Source: Clostridia bacterium (GTDB lineage: Bacteria > Bacillota > Clostridia > Oscillospirales > Acutalibacteraceae). Taken from it: DNA of 16,881 nt. Position 1 is the stretch's first letter. Each line of letters starts with the position of its first letter. The DNA lies in the NCBI GenBank assembly GCA_017454565.1, contig JAFTCS010000040.1, positions 1 through 16,881 of the forward strand. The letters are read 5' to 3'. Positions 7,375 to 14,009 of this stretch are shown here, piece by piece. The notes under the pieces were generated by a model. It was not told the origin of the DNA and did no database searches. It was given only the letters and a program-made list of their open reading frames with translations. The position numbers were made by a program, and so were the translations under genes.

Positions 7375-7581
7375 TGCTAAATATCAGTATCTAAAACTGA
7401 CAACACAAAAGTTTTGGTCAAGCTTTTTCAAAAGCTTGCAGGGTGCAGGGGTGCGGGTCTCCAGTGGAGACCTCTGCGCAGCAGAAGCACCGACCGAGCC
7501 GACAGGCGAGACCAGAGTCCCTGCTCGCTCTCCGCAGAGAGCTAAACACTCTAACACAAGTGCTCCGCAAGGGGTGAATTC

Positions 7582-7606
7582 AAAAACAGTCCGGTAGACT
7601 GTTTTT
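7582..7606 (+). terminator. Bidirectional terminator after nfnB
   Basis: AAAAACAGTC and GACTGTTTTT form a perfect 10-bp stem around CGGTA. Because A-runs and T-runs flank the GC core, it works on either strand. Before the island inserted it would have lain downstream of both nfnB and ptsH. Confidence 0.75.
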
Positions 7607-7610
7607 AAGA

Positions 7611-7639
7611 GGGGACGCCATGCACAAGAGGGCGTCCCC
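7611..7639 (+). terminator. Second terminator-like hairpin
   Basis: GGGGACGCC (7611-7619) and GGCGTCCCC (7631-7639) form a perfect 9-bp GC-rich stem with an 11-base loop, followed by TTGTTTCTG. The T-tract is interrupted, so it may be a backup terminator or a repeat unit. Confidence 0.5.
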
Positions 7640-7748
7640 TTGTTTCTGTCCTGACGAATTTCAACGCCGGCGAGCAGCCGGCCGGCGTCATACTGGCGAC
7701 CGAGCCCACAGGCGAGACTCTCACCCTCCGATATAGATATAAGCAATA

Positions 7749-7784
7749 AAAAGGCACCGCCGTTTGAGGGTGCTAATTAGGGAT
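7749..7784 (+). repeat. Left terminal inverted repeat of the island
   Basis: A 36-base sequence starting AAAAGGCACCGCC and ending AATTAGGGAT. Compared with the reverse complement of 11273-11308, it differs at eight internal positions, mostly at positions 14-17 from the outer end. It also contains GCACC...GGTGC and can fold on itself. Confidence 0.75.
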
Positions 7785-7841
7785 ATGAGAAAACAATCAT
7801 ATTTTTAATGGCATTCTTCAAGTGGGTGGCACAAGAAATAA

Positions 7842-7874
7842 CGACTATATCGGGCATCACGTCCGGTATAGCCG
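7842..7874 (-). terminator. Terminator hairpin after the AlbA-like pseudogene
   Basis: CGACTATATCGG and CCGGTATAGCCG pair over 12 positions, with one mismatch and one wobble on either strand, around a 9-base loop. The minus strand continues TTATTTCTTG and the plus strand TTTTTCTTTTTG, so it may act in both directions. It lies 14 bases beyond the stop of the minus-strand gene. Confidence 0.6.
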
Positions 7875-7887
7875 TTTTTCTTTTTGA

Positions 7888-9053
7888 TCATGCTTTCTGT
7901 CGCGCTTGCAGCCAGTCCTCATACAGCTTTGCACATTTTGCAACTTGAAACGCAGAATACGCTAATCCGCCACCGTTCTGAACCGAATCCTCCTGAATCT
8001 GATTCTGGTACTGATTTTGTATGACAGTATCTGAGTAATCGTCGAAGTGCTCAGAGAGGGATGTATCAAACGATCTTTTTTCATCTTCGTTCCGGAAGAT
8101 CAGCAGCTGATGGTAGTTCGGCTCTCGGCTGGCGATATTGAGCGTCCCATGCGTGAAAAGCCGAAGCAGTTTGCCCTCTATGGAATCAAGAAGATAGTAT
8201 GAGTACCAAAAATCGCATTTCCCCTCTACAGCATAGTTATCGGCCTTGGGCAGATATTTTCTAAACTGATCAAAGCACCACAGTTCCGTTTCATGGATGG
8301 TTGTACTATGGTATACGATATTTAATGGCGCAAGGTGCATCACGGGATGAGTATAGAATACTGCTGACGGCCACCAACCTTGCCGCATTTCATCCGATAA
8401 AACTAATTGGTATTCCGGATAATCGACACGATAAGCGTATTTTTTATTGCCCCAGTCAAAGATCCATCTATCAATTTCATCGAGAAGCACGAGCAGGCGT
8501 TCCTTGGGAGAACGATCAATTCCTAACCGTTTTCGCACAAGTACTCAACATCATTAAGATCGGCATTCTTGTCGATTTCCGTGTTGTTATCTACAACCCT
8601 CGTGTAGATATGGAATGGACGCACAATTCTCCCAATCTTTTTGCCGTCTGGAGCCTTTATTTTGGGATCTTGGTATTGCTTTTACAAATAATAAGGGACG
8701 CTATAAGTGTTCTTAACGATAAGAACATCCACCTCATGCTGCTCTAAAGTGATCGTCCTTAATTCAATTCTTGGTCGGACACTGCCAGCATAACCGACAC
8801 TTCGTAGAATATCCACGATGCCCTGTTGATTCCTTCGGTCAGGGTCATTCTCTACACCACAGATTGAAAAAGACTGATCTTCAACGCCGAAAATGATGTA
8901 TGCATCTCTGTTCGCCCGGGAATTTGCCATGCAGGTAATGTCATGGACAAGATCTGCCTTATCATGATGATGCTCTCTTTTAAAGTCCCACCAATCGCCT
9001 TCCCGGCGAGATTGAATCAGCTTTTCGACAATGGCTGACAGCGTATCTTCCAT
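7888..9053 (-). pseudogene. AlbA_2 (Schlafen-like) ATP-binding protein, broken by a stop and a frameshift
   Basis: The 5' part (9053 to 8685) encodes an AlbA_2/Schlafen AlbA domain: EGDWWDFKREHHHDKADLVHD, then MANSRANRDAYIIFGVED and VDILRSVG. It ends early at a TAA (8684-8682) after VPYYL. The same frame continues for 52 codons (KQYQDPKIKAPDG..., IYTRVVDNNTEIDKNADL) up to VEYL, where one missing base near 8535 shifts the frame. The rest (RKRLGIDRSPKERLLVLLDE... to 7888) reads on in the new frame. Restoring one base gives exactly 389 codons. The family is linked to nucleic-acid binding and to defence islands; the role here is unknown. It starts 18 bases after the Res remnant, so the two were probably one operon. 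Confidence 0.85.
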
Positions 9054-9071
9054 GAAAGTACCCCCACTCTG

Positions 9072-10200
9072 TCAAATAAAAACTTCTATCGGTTTCCAAA
9101 CATTCCGATTGGTAAGGTCCTCTGACCAGACCATATTTGACAGATAAATCTGCGTACCGACAGCTCTCACGAAGCCCCACTTGATTTCTGGGTGACGCGA
9201 GGCATATTCCTTTAGAGCATCAAACTTACGTGGTGCGTATTTATCGATGTTATTGGAGCTACCGTCTGCTGTCATGCCGCCCTTCGCTTCGATAATCCAC
9301 ACATCGCCGTTTTTGAGCTTGATGATATAATCAGGGTAGAAATTGCTGCGCCGGAACGCCATCCGATAAACGATGCTGAAATACTCGTCGCCCTTATCTC
9401 CGTTTTTATAATACCATTCAAGCGGATCGTGTTACCTGCGTTTCGATGGAACCGAACAGCACACGAAGCGCATTGTTGGAAATGTTTTCATCAATCCCTA
9501 TTGCCCGAGCAATTCGGCGTTTTGCGTCACGAATAATAAACCCGTCATCGTGGTTGCTGATTTGATGCTCACCGCCGAAAATACGATTCAGCGTCCGAAT
9601 ATTATGGGTGGTTCTTGCGACGCCCTCGATAGCTTCTGTTTTCAGTTTTGTGCCAAAAACATAGCCCTTGCTGACTTCCATCCCGTGCTTATTCAGCTTG
9701 CCGTCCTGATCGAGATCACAATCGCTAAGCATTTGTTCCCGAACCACCCTAACAACGGCTTCAGGATTTACTGCGAAGCGGTCGCTGCCGTTGAGGGATT
9801 CTTTCTGCAACACGATACCGGGAGCGTTGAATTTGCGCTTATACAGATACGTATAGAAAGAATCACCGATGCTGCCGGTAAGGCCCTCCGCATATTCGCT
9901 GTCGAGGGTATATACGTAGCAGTTATCAATTAGCGGGCAGTCATAATGGACACGCTCTGGCATACGACGAACACGTCCCACGGTTTGAATATTGAACCGC
10001 TCCGTGCCGCCTTCACGCAGCTTGACAAGTATTTTTGCGCGGGGACAATCTATTTCTCCGGCTTTCGCTTTATGAATCCATGTTCCTAATGTTCCTTTAG
10101 GTATGCCTAATTCCTTTGCGGCTGCTGCATTTCCTATCTCCTTTGAAAGCAGTATTGCCTGCTTTTTGAATTCCTCATCGTATTGTCTTCCTGTTCCCAT
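9072..10200 (-). pseudogene. IS3 OrfA N-terminus fused to the C-terminal part of a type III restriction Res-like helicase/nuclease, frameshifted
   Basis: From the ATG at 10200, codons 1-51 (RQYDEEFKKQAILLSKEIG, AAKELGIPKGTLGTWIHKAK) are an IS3-family OrfA helix-turn-helix. From about codon 52 the frame becomes SF2 helicase motifs V and VI of a type III Res subunit: CPRAKILVKLREGG, then FNIQTVGRVRRMPE. The frame stops at 9418 after QVTRSA. Dropping one T at 9420 rejoins it to EWYYKNGDKGDEYFSIVY and the PD-(D/E)XK nuclease segment NFYPDYIIKLKNGDVWIIEAKGG, ending at 9072. Helicase motifs I-III are missing, so no ATPase can be made. With the extra base removed, the fusion would be 375 residues. 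An IS-derived promoter (10224-10253) points into it. Confidence 0.85.
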
Positions 10201-10266
10201 TTGTGACACTCTCCTCTGTGTTTAATATACTTTCTTTGTTTGGATTGTGTCAAGTTTTATTATACA
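10048..10266 (-). mobile_element. Remnant of an IS3-family insertion sequence (5' end and start of orfA)
   Basis: The segment holds the OrfA HTH codons, their ribosome site (AGAGGAG, about 10 bases before the ATG) and a promoter. The outer end is best placed near 10266, where the minus strand begins TGTATAATAAAACTTGACAC; IS3 elements usually start with TG. The rest of orfA, all of orfB and the other IS end are absent. The exact end is inferred, because the matching terminal repeat has been lost. Confidence 0.65.
10224..10253 (-). promoter_or_regulatory. IS-derived promoter reading into the fused restriction remnant
   Basis: Minus strand: TTGACA (10253-10248), 18 bases, TATATT (10229-10224). 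The perfect -35 and 5/6 -10 lie upstream of the OrfA start and could still transcribe the broken res and AlbA-like genes. Confidence 0.6.
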
Positions 10267-11224
10267 GCATCATACCGTCGGGGACGATTACACTTGGCAG
10301 CCCAGCACCGTAACCCACATTCTTGAGCGCCGGGAATACCTCGGCTGCACGGTCAATTTCAAGACCTATCGTAAGTCCTATAAGTGCAAAAAGCAGCTCA
10401 AGAACGATCCGTCCGAATGGCAGATTTTCGAGGGTACGCACGAGCCGATCATCACGAAGGAAGTGTTCGATATCGTGCAGCGTATCCGCGATGGCAGGCG
10501 GCGGCCTACGCCGATGGGCGAAATGCCCGCTCTCTCCGGCATGGTCTACTGCGCCGACTGCGGCAGGAAACTGTATCAGGTCAGGTGCACCACAATGAAG
10601 CAGAAGGAGTACATGGTCTGCTCCGGTTACCGCAAGATCAAGGGTTCCTGCACTTCGCACCAAATTCGCAACGAGGTTATCGAAAATCTGCTGTTGGAGA
10701 AGCTCCAGAACCCGCTTGCCTTTATAGGCCGCCACGAAGCCATATTTGTCCGGCTGCAAATGGCACAGACCGAAGAAGGCCGGGAGCATGATATACGGGA
10801 ATACAAGCGTGAGCCGGATCAGGCGAAAGCCCGTATGCAGAAGCTGGATTCGATTATCCAGCGGCTCTACGAGGACAACATCGACGGTAAGATTTCCGAT
10901 GATCGCTTTGCCAAGATGACCGTCAGCTACGAGCAGGAGCAGTCAGAGCTTGAGGCCCGATATGCCGAGCTGCATGATTTGCTTGCTGCGGCAAAGGCCA
11001 AGTCGGACGGCATCGACAGCTTTTTGAAAATGGTTCGCGGCAGAACCGGAATCACGGAATTGACGCCTACGATCATCCGGGAATCCGTTGATAAAATCTA
11101 CGTTCATCAAGCCATAGATTTTGAGGGACACAGGATTCAGCAGATCGACATTCAATGGAACTTCATCGGTGTTTTCGATCCGCCGGAATCCGACCTCGAA
11201 CTAATAAAAGGGAAATCGGCATAG
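10267..11224 (+). pseudogene. Large serine recombinase, N-terminally truncated
   Basis: About 319 codons of a large serine recombinase of the DUF4368/TnpX-like type. Present are the end of the Recombinase domain (YTWQPSTVTHILERREYLG, NFKTYRKSYKCKK), the zinc ribbon (SGMVYCADCGRKLY... and YMVCSGYRKIKGSC), a coiled-coil stretch (about 10780-10990) and the C-terminal DUF4368-like end (GHRIQQIDIQWNFIGVFD). The whole N-terminal resolvase domain with the catalytic serine is missing, so it cannot recombine DNA. The frame stays open upstream to a GTG at 10247, but that part lies in the IS remnant and has no ribosome site. Family members are usually 500-700 residues. The break coincides with the IS end, pointing to IS insertion and deletion. 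It ends at TAG inside its terminator. Confidence 0.88.
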
Positions 11225-11262
11225 CCGGTCGTTTCCAACCAACTATGCCGATTAATTTTTTT
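11216..11262 (+). terminator. Terminator of the recombinase remnant
   Basis: TCGGCATAG (11216-11224) and CTATGCCGA (11243-11251) form a perfect 9-bp stem that includes the stop codon, with an 18-base loop, followed by TTAATTTTTTT. Confidence 0.8.
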
Positions 11263-11272
11263 CGGGACGCTA

Positions 11273-11308
11273 ATCCCTAATTTGCCCCCGCTTTTGGCGA
11301 TGCCTTTT
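11273..11308 (-). repeat. Right terminal inverted repeat of the island
   Basis: The reverse complement begins AAAAGGCATCGCC and ends AATTAGGGAT, matching the left repeat at 28 of 36 positions without gaps. It lies between the recombinase terminator and the end of ptsH. Confidence 0.75.
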
Positions 11309-11330
11309 AATGTTCGGGATCAAAAAAATA

Positions 11331-11594
11331 TTACTCTGAGAAACCAGACTGGATCAGCTTAACAAGGCTCTCAACAGCTGTCTCTTCATCAGCGCCGTCA
11401 GCCATTACCTTGATAGTAGTGCCGCCAACGATACCAAGTGAAAGAACGCCGAGAAGGCTCTTTGCGTTTACTCTTCTCTCTTCCTTCTCGATCCAGATAG
11501 AAGACTTGAATTCGTTAGCCTTCTGGATGAAGAAAGTAGCAGGACGAGCGTGAAGACCTACCTGATTCTGAACCATTACTTCTTTTACGAACAT
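11331..11594 (-). CDS. ptsH: Phosphocarrier protein HPr
   Basis: An 87-residue cytoplasmic phosphocarrier of the PEP-dependent sugar phosphotransferase system. It passes phosphate from Enzyme I to the sugar-specific EIIA proteins through His15 (GLHARPA, residues 13-19). It also carries the Gram-positive regulatory Ser46 (NAKSLLGVLSLG), the site phosphorylated by HPr kinase to signal carbon status to CcpA. Having His15 distinguishes it from Crh. The start ATG has GAGGAGGA six bases upstream; an ATG four bases earlier (11598) is out of frame. It is monocistronic, with its own promoter. No convincing terminator lies between its stop and the island's right end; the bidirectional hairpin at 7582-7606 may have served it before the insertion. 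Confidence 0.96.
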   Translation of the reverse strand: MFVKEVMVQNQVGLHARPATFFIQKANEFKSSIWIEKEERRVNAKSLLGVLSLGIVGGTTIKVMADGADEETAVESLVKLIQSGFSE

Positions 11595-11682
11595 TCATAT
11601 TCCTCCTCAAGAAAAAATATATCCCCTTAACATCCACCAGAGCATCCGTTTTATTCTTTCGGGTGTTCTGATTTATATTCCA

Positions 11683-11710
11683 ATTATAGCATAATTTGAG
11701 CAATATTCAA
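11683..11710 (-). promoter_or_regulatory. Promoter of ptsH
   Basis: Minus strand: TTGAAT (11710-11705), 16 bases, TATAAT (11688-11683) with an extended TGC before the -10. The start point would be about 80 bases upstream of the ATG. Confidence 0.65.
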
Positions 11711-12168
11711 CTGTTTTCTGAAACTTTGGATTTATGTACGATTACAATTATTTTCTGAAAGCACGTTTTTGTGCAGATTGCTGTAAATGTGGAAAACTTT
11801 TATACTTCATAAAGAATATTTTCGGTTTTTTTCCAATAATTGTGTAAGCATTTACGGTAAAACTGGAAATTTATGCACAATTTGGATATTATTTTTGGGA
11901 AATTTCACGTTATTTTGAGACTATTCAGCACAATAACGAAAAGTTATTCGTTTCTGTTATAAAATTTTGTAATTTACATCAGACCGATTCAACATTAATA
12001 TAGTTAAATCAACCATATTCCATGTATATTAATACAAAATCAACAAAAAATCCGCATTTTATTTCTTTTATAGCACTATAAGCCCATATTTTGTTCCAAA
12101 GCGGAATTTTAAGCCGCAAAAAAATACAGCCCGACATGTTAATTTGAACAAATCCCGGCATAATGTTG
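11711..12168. other. AT-rich spacer between ptsH and trmD, no gene
   Basis: No ORF or RNA gene is supported. Two 9-mers resemble DnaA boxes: TTATGCACA (about 11871-11879, plus) and TTTTCCACA (about 11788-11796, minus). Small inverted repeats occur (AATAAC-GAAAA-GTTATT at 11932-11948). No replication gene is nearby, so an origin is unlikely. Confidence 0.5.
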
Positions 12169-12188
12169 AAAAATACTGCCAAAGCAGT
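12169..12188 (-). terminator. Terminator after trmD
   Basis: Minus strand: ACTGC-TTTG-GCAGT followed by ATTTTT. The stem is only 5 bp, so it is weak, but it is the only candidate downstream of trmD (24 bases past the stop). rplS, which follows trmD in many bacteria, is not there. Confidence 0.5.
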
Positions 12189-12212
12189 TTAACACTAAAG
12201 TGCTCTCACTTG

Positions 12213-12944
12213 CTATATTATACCCTTGGATTTCAAAAAGATTTTGTCCTTTTCAGTAAGCTCGGCATTTTTCAGCATGTCGGGACGCAGACGGGCTGTT
12301 TCAAGGAGCGAATTCTCCCGGCGCCACTTTTCTATGTTCGCATGATGACCGCTGAGAAGCACTTCCGGCACCTCTTTGCCCCGCCATACTGCAGGCTTTG
12401 TGTACTGAGGATACTCCAACAGCCCGTCAAAATGGCTCTCGTCCTCAAAGCAAAGGTCGTCCGAAAGCACACCGGGTATCATGCGGCTCACGCTGTCGGC
12501 AAGGACAAGAGCAGGCAGCTCGCCGCCGGTAAGAACAAAATCGCCTATGGATATCTCCTCGTCAACAAGCTCGTCAAGCACACGCTGATCCACACCCTCG
12601 TAATGACCGCAGAGAACGGCGATATTATCAATCTGTGCAAGCTCGCGCACACGCTGCTGCGTAAGCACCCTGCCCTTTGGCGACATATAGATAAAATGCG
12701 GCCTTTTTCCAAGCTTTTCGCAAAGATCCTCAAAGCAGAGCGCTATGGGTTCCGCCATCATCAGCATGCCCATGCCGCCGCCGTATGTGGAATCATCCAC
12801 GCGCTTATGCTTGTCAAAGGCAAAATCACGGAGCTGGTGACATTCAAGCTCCACCGCTCCTTTTTTTCTTGCCCTGCCTATGACGCTCTCGCTGAGCACC
12901 GTATCGCACATTTCCGGGAACAGGGTGATAATGTCAATCCTCAT
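12213..12944 (-). CDS. trmD: tRNA (guanine-N1)-methyltransferase TrmD
   Basis: Makes m1G37 in tRNAs reading CNN codons, using S-adenosylmethionine, which prevents +1 frameshifting. It is a 243-residue SPOUT enzyme acting as a dimer in the cytoplasm. Motifs: MRIDIITLFPEM at the N-terminus, DDSTYGGGMGM (51-60), the SAM knot residues YMSPKGR (86-92), LCGHYEGVDQRV (111-122) and IGDFVLTGGELPA (133-145). Length is usual. I start at the ATG at 12944, inside the end of rimM; the two genes overlap by 11 bases, so translation is coupled. An in-frame TTG six bases upstream is less likely. Last gene of the ylxM-ffh cluster. Confidence 0.96.
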   Translation of the reverse strand: MRIDIITLFPEMCDTVLSESVIGRARKKGAVELECHQLRDFAFDKHKRVDDSTYGGGMGMLMMAEPIALCFEDLCEKLGKRPHFIYMSPKGRVLTQQRVRELAQIDNIAVLCGHYEGVDQRVLDELVDEEISIGDFVLTGGELPALVLADSVSRMIPGVLSDDLCFEDESHFDGLLEYPQYTKPAVWRGKEVPEVLLSGHHANIEKWRRENSLLETARLRPDMLKNAELTEKDKIFLKSKGII

Positions 12945-13443
12945 CGTCAAATATCCCCTTTATCGGTCTTATGCGTATAACCCCGCCGTCCACGTCCTTT
13001 TCTACCACAATGTCGGGTATGACTGGTACAAGATAGTCCTTTCCGGCATTCGTAACCTGATATACGTCATTTGCGCCCGTTTTGATGACGTCCGTTATAC
13101 TGCCGTAAAGAGCGCCCGTATCGGCATCGACCACCGACAGACCAATGAGATCCTGAATAAAATGGGTACCCTTTGGCAGACGGACATCATTACGGTCAAT
13201 GTATACAATCCTGCCGCGGAGCATGTCGGCCTGCTCGACCGTGTTTATTCCGCTGAAGTGGATAATTGCTATATTTTTGTGTATCTTTGCTCCGGCGACC
13301 TTCATCTCATTGCCCGACGCGTCAAAGAGCCGCTTGAAACGGCAGAGAAAAGCCGCGCTGTCACACCACGGGTCAATGCGCACCTCTCCTTTAAGGCCAT
13401 GGGTGCCGACAATTTTTCCTGCCTCGATATACTGTTTTTTCAT
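12934..13443 (-). CDS. rimM: Ribosome maturation factor RimM
   Basis: A 169-residue assembly factor for the 30S head that binds S19 and helps 16S rRNA maturation. The N-terminal RimM domain starts with EAGKIVGTHGLKGEVRIDPW (about residues 7-26) and the C-terminal PRC-barrel contains YLVPVIPDIVVEKDVDGG. AAGGAGG stands nine bases before the ATG. It overlaps trmD by 11 bases. A terminator hairpin sits just upstream of its ribosome site and separates it from khpA, so its expression with trmD may be set lower than that of rpsP-khpA. Confidence 0.95.
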   Translation of the reverse strand: MKKQYIEAGKIVGTHGLKGEVRIDPWCDSAAFLCRFKRLFDASGNEMKVAGAKIHKNIAIIHFSGINTVEQADMLRGRIVYIDRNDVRLPKGTHFIQDLIGLSVVDADTGALYGSITDVIKTGANDVYQVTNAGKDYLVPVIPDIVVEKDVDGGVIRIRPIKGIFDDED

Positions 13444-13470
13444 AACCTACCGCCTCCTTATGGATAACAG

Positions 13471-13497
13471 AAAAAGGGAAACCCGCTAAGGCTTCCC
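13471..13497 (-). terminator. Internal terminator between khpA and rimM
   Basis: Minus strand: GGGAAGCC and GGTTTCCC form an 8-bp stem (one G-U pair) around a 6-base loop, followed at once by TTTTTCTG. It lies 8 bases past the khpA stop and 28 bases before the rimM start. No separate rimM promoter is obvious, so it probably acts as an attenuator with read-through. Confidence 0.75.
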
Positions 13498-13504
13498 CTG
13501 AGTA

Positions 13505-13738
13505 TCAGTCGATCTCGACCTGGATCTTCTCATCGCTTCTTGCAGCAGCGGCTCTCATAACAGTACGGATCGCCTTTGCGATCCTGCCCTGTCTGCCGAT
13601 GACCCTGCCCATGTCGTCCTCGTCAACATGAAGATGATAAACGGTTACACCCTCTTCATTCTTCCCGTCAACAGTCACATTCACGGCATCGGGCTTCTCT
13701 ACAAGACCCTTTACGATAGAAACAAGTAATTCTTCCAT
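13505..13738 (-). CDS. khpA: KH-domain RNA-binding protein KhpA (YlqC)
   Basis: A 77-residue single KH-domain protein. The family binds RNA in the cytoplasm and, in streptococci, partners KhpB/Jag in cell-division and sRNA-related control. The GxxG loop of the KH fold is visible as MGRVIGRQGRIAKAIRTVMRAAA (about 43-65; GRQG at 48-51), after the N-terminal helix VSIVKGLVEKPDAV. GGAGG lies a few bases before the ATG. It follows rpsP by 22 bases in the conserved ffh-rpsP-khpA-rimM-trmD order, and a terminator follows directly. Confidence 0.93.
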   Translation of the reverse strand: MEELLVSIVKGLVEKPDAVNVTVDGKNEEGVTVYHLHVDEDDMGRVIGRQGRIAKAIRTVMRAAAARSDEKIQVEID

Positions 13739-13760
13739 ATTTTCCTCCGAGCAACCATCA

Positions 13761-14009
13761 TCAGATGATGTTGTTCTTCTTCAGCAGAGCCTTTACTGTA
13801 TCGGTGGGCTGTGCACCGTTCTTTATCCACTGCTGTGCTTTCTCGGCGTCTACCTTGAAGATCTCTGCCTCTGCCTTATCCATGGGATGATAGGTACCGA
13901 TCTCCTCGATGAATCTGCCGTCACGGGGATATCTGGAATCTGCAACTACTACACGATAGAAGGGAGCCTTCTTTGCACCTACGCGGTGAAGTCTGATCTT
14001 TACTGCCAT
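13761..14009 (-). CDS. rpsP: 30S ribosomal protein S16
   Basis: An 82-residue protein of the 30S body. It shows MAVKIRLHRVGAKKAPFYRVVVADSR, DGRFIEEIGTYHP and the C-terminal KNGAQPTDTVKALLKK, all typical of S16. I chose the ATG at 14009, nine bases after GGAGGT; a longer in-frame start at 14051 would translate through this site and has no family support. It lies 108 bases after ffh. That spacer holds a CCAATA-TTC-TATTGG palindrome (14074-14088, minus-strand reading) without a T-tract. Confidence 0.96.
   Translation of the reverse strand: MAVKIRLHRVGAKKAPFYRVVVADSRYPRDGRFIEEIGTYHPMDKAEAEIFKVDAEKAQQWIKNGAQPTDTVKALLKKNNII

Larger units (their letters stand above)
7491..7718 (+). repeat. 22-bp direct repeat pair (CGACCGAGCC-N-ACAGGCGAGAC)
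   Basis: Copies at 7491-7512 and 7697-7718 match at 21 of 22 positions, 206 bases apart, with two terminators and a GC-rich hairpin between. Probably units of a dispersed intergenic repeat. Confidence 0.7.
7375..7748. other. Hairpin- and repeat-rich spacer between nfnB and the mobile island
   Basis: No gene is seen. The stretch holds AAGCTTTT-TC-AAAAGCTT (7420-7437), GGTCTCC-AGT-GGAGACC (7456-7472), two terminators (7582-7606, 7611-7639), ACGCCGGC/GCCGGCGT (7664-7671, 7681-7688) and a 22-bp direct repeat. It looks like an accumulation of extragenic palindromic repeats of the kind common in Ruminococcus-like genomes; that attribution is from general knowledge. Confidence 0.65.
7749..11308. 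mobile_element. Decayed mobile island with imperfect terminal inverted repeats
   Basis: A segment of about 3.56 kb bounded by 36-bp imperfect inverted repeats (28/36 identical; outer AAAAGGCA and inner AATTAGGGAT are exact). Inside are a serine recombinase fragment at the right end, an IS3 remnant and two broken defence-like genes. It interrupts a run of housekeeping genes, between nfnB and ptsH. The trinucleotide AAT flanks both ends (7745-7747, 11309-11311) but is too short to prove a target duplication. No open gene of normal length survives in it. The boundaries rest on the repeats and gene content; the element family is likely related to mobilizable transposons with DUF4368-type large serine recombinases (Tn4451-like), which is inference. 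Confidence 0.7.

Noticed and set aside
7375..7748. CRISPR array
   Set aside because: The repeats are two 22-bp copies 206 bases apart plus unrelated hairpins, with no regular spacing and no cas genes.
10247..10266. GTG at 10247 as the start of an intact short recombinase
   Set aside because: The first codons lie in the IS remnant, there is no ribosome site, and the resolvase domain is missing, so the gene is better called a pseudogene.
11711..12168. Replication origin
   Set aside because: Only two weak DnaA-like 9-mers and no dnaA, dnaN or rpmH nearby.
12144..12980. 278-codon plus-strand frame opposite trmD
   Set aside because: Complete overlap with conserved trmD and the end of rimM; no ribosome site and low-complexity His/Lys-rich product.
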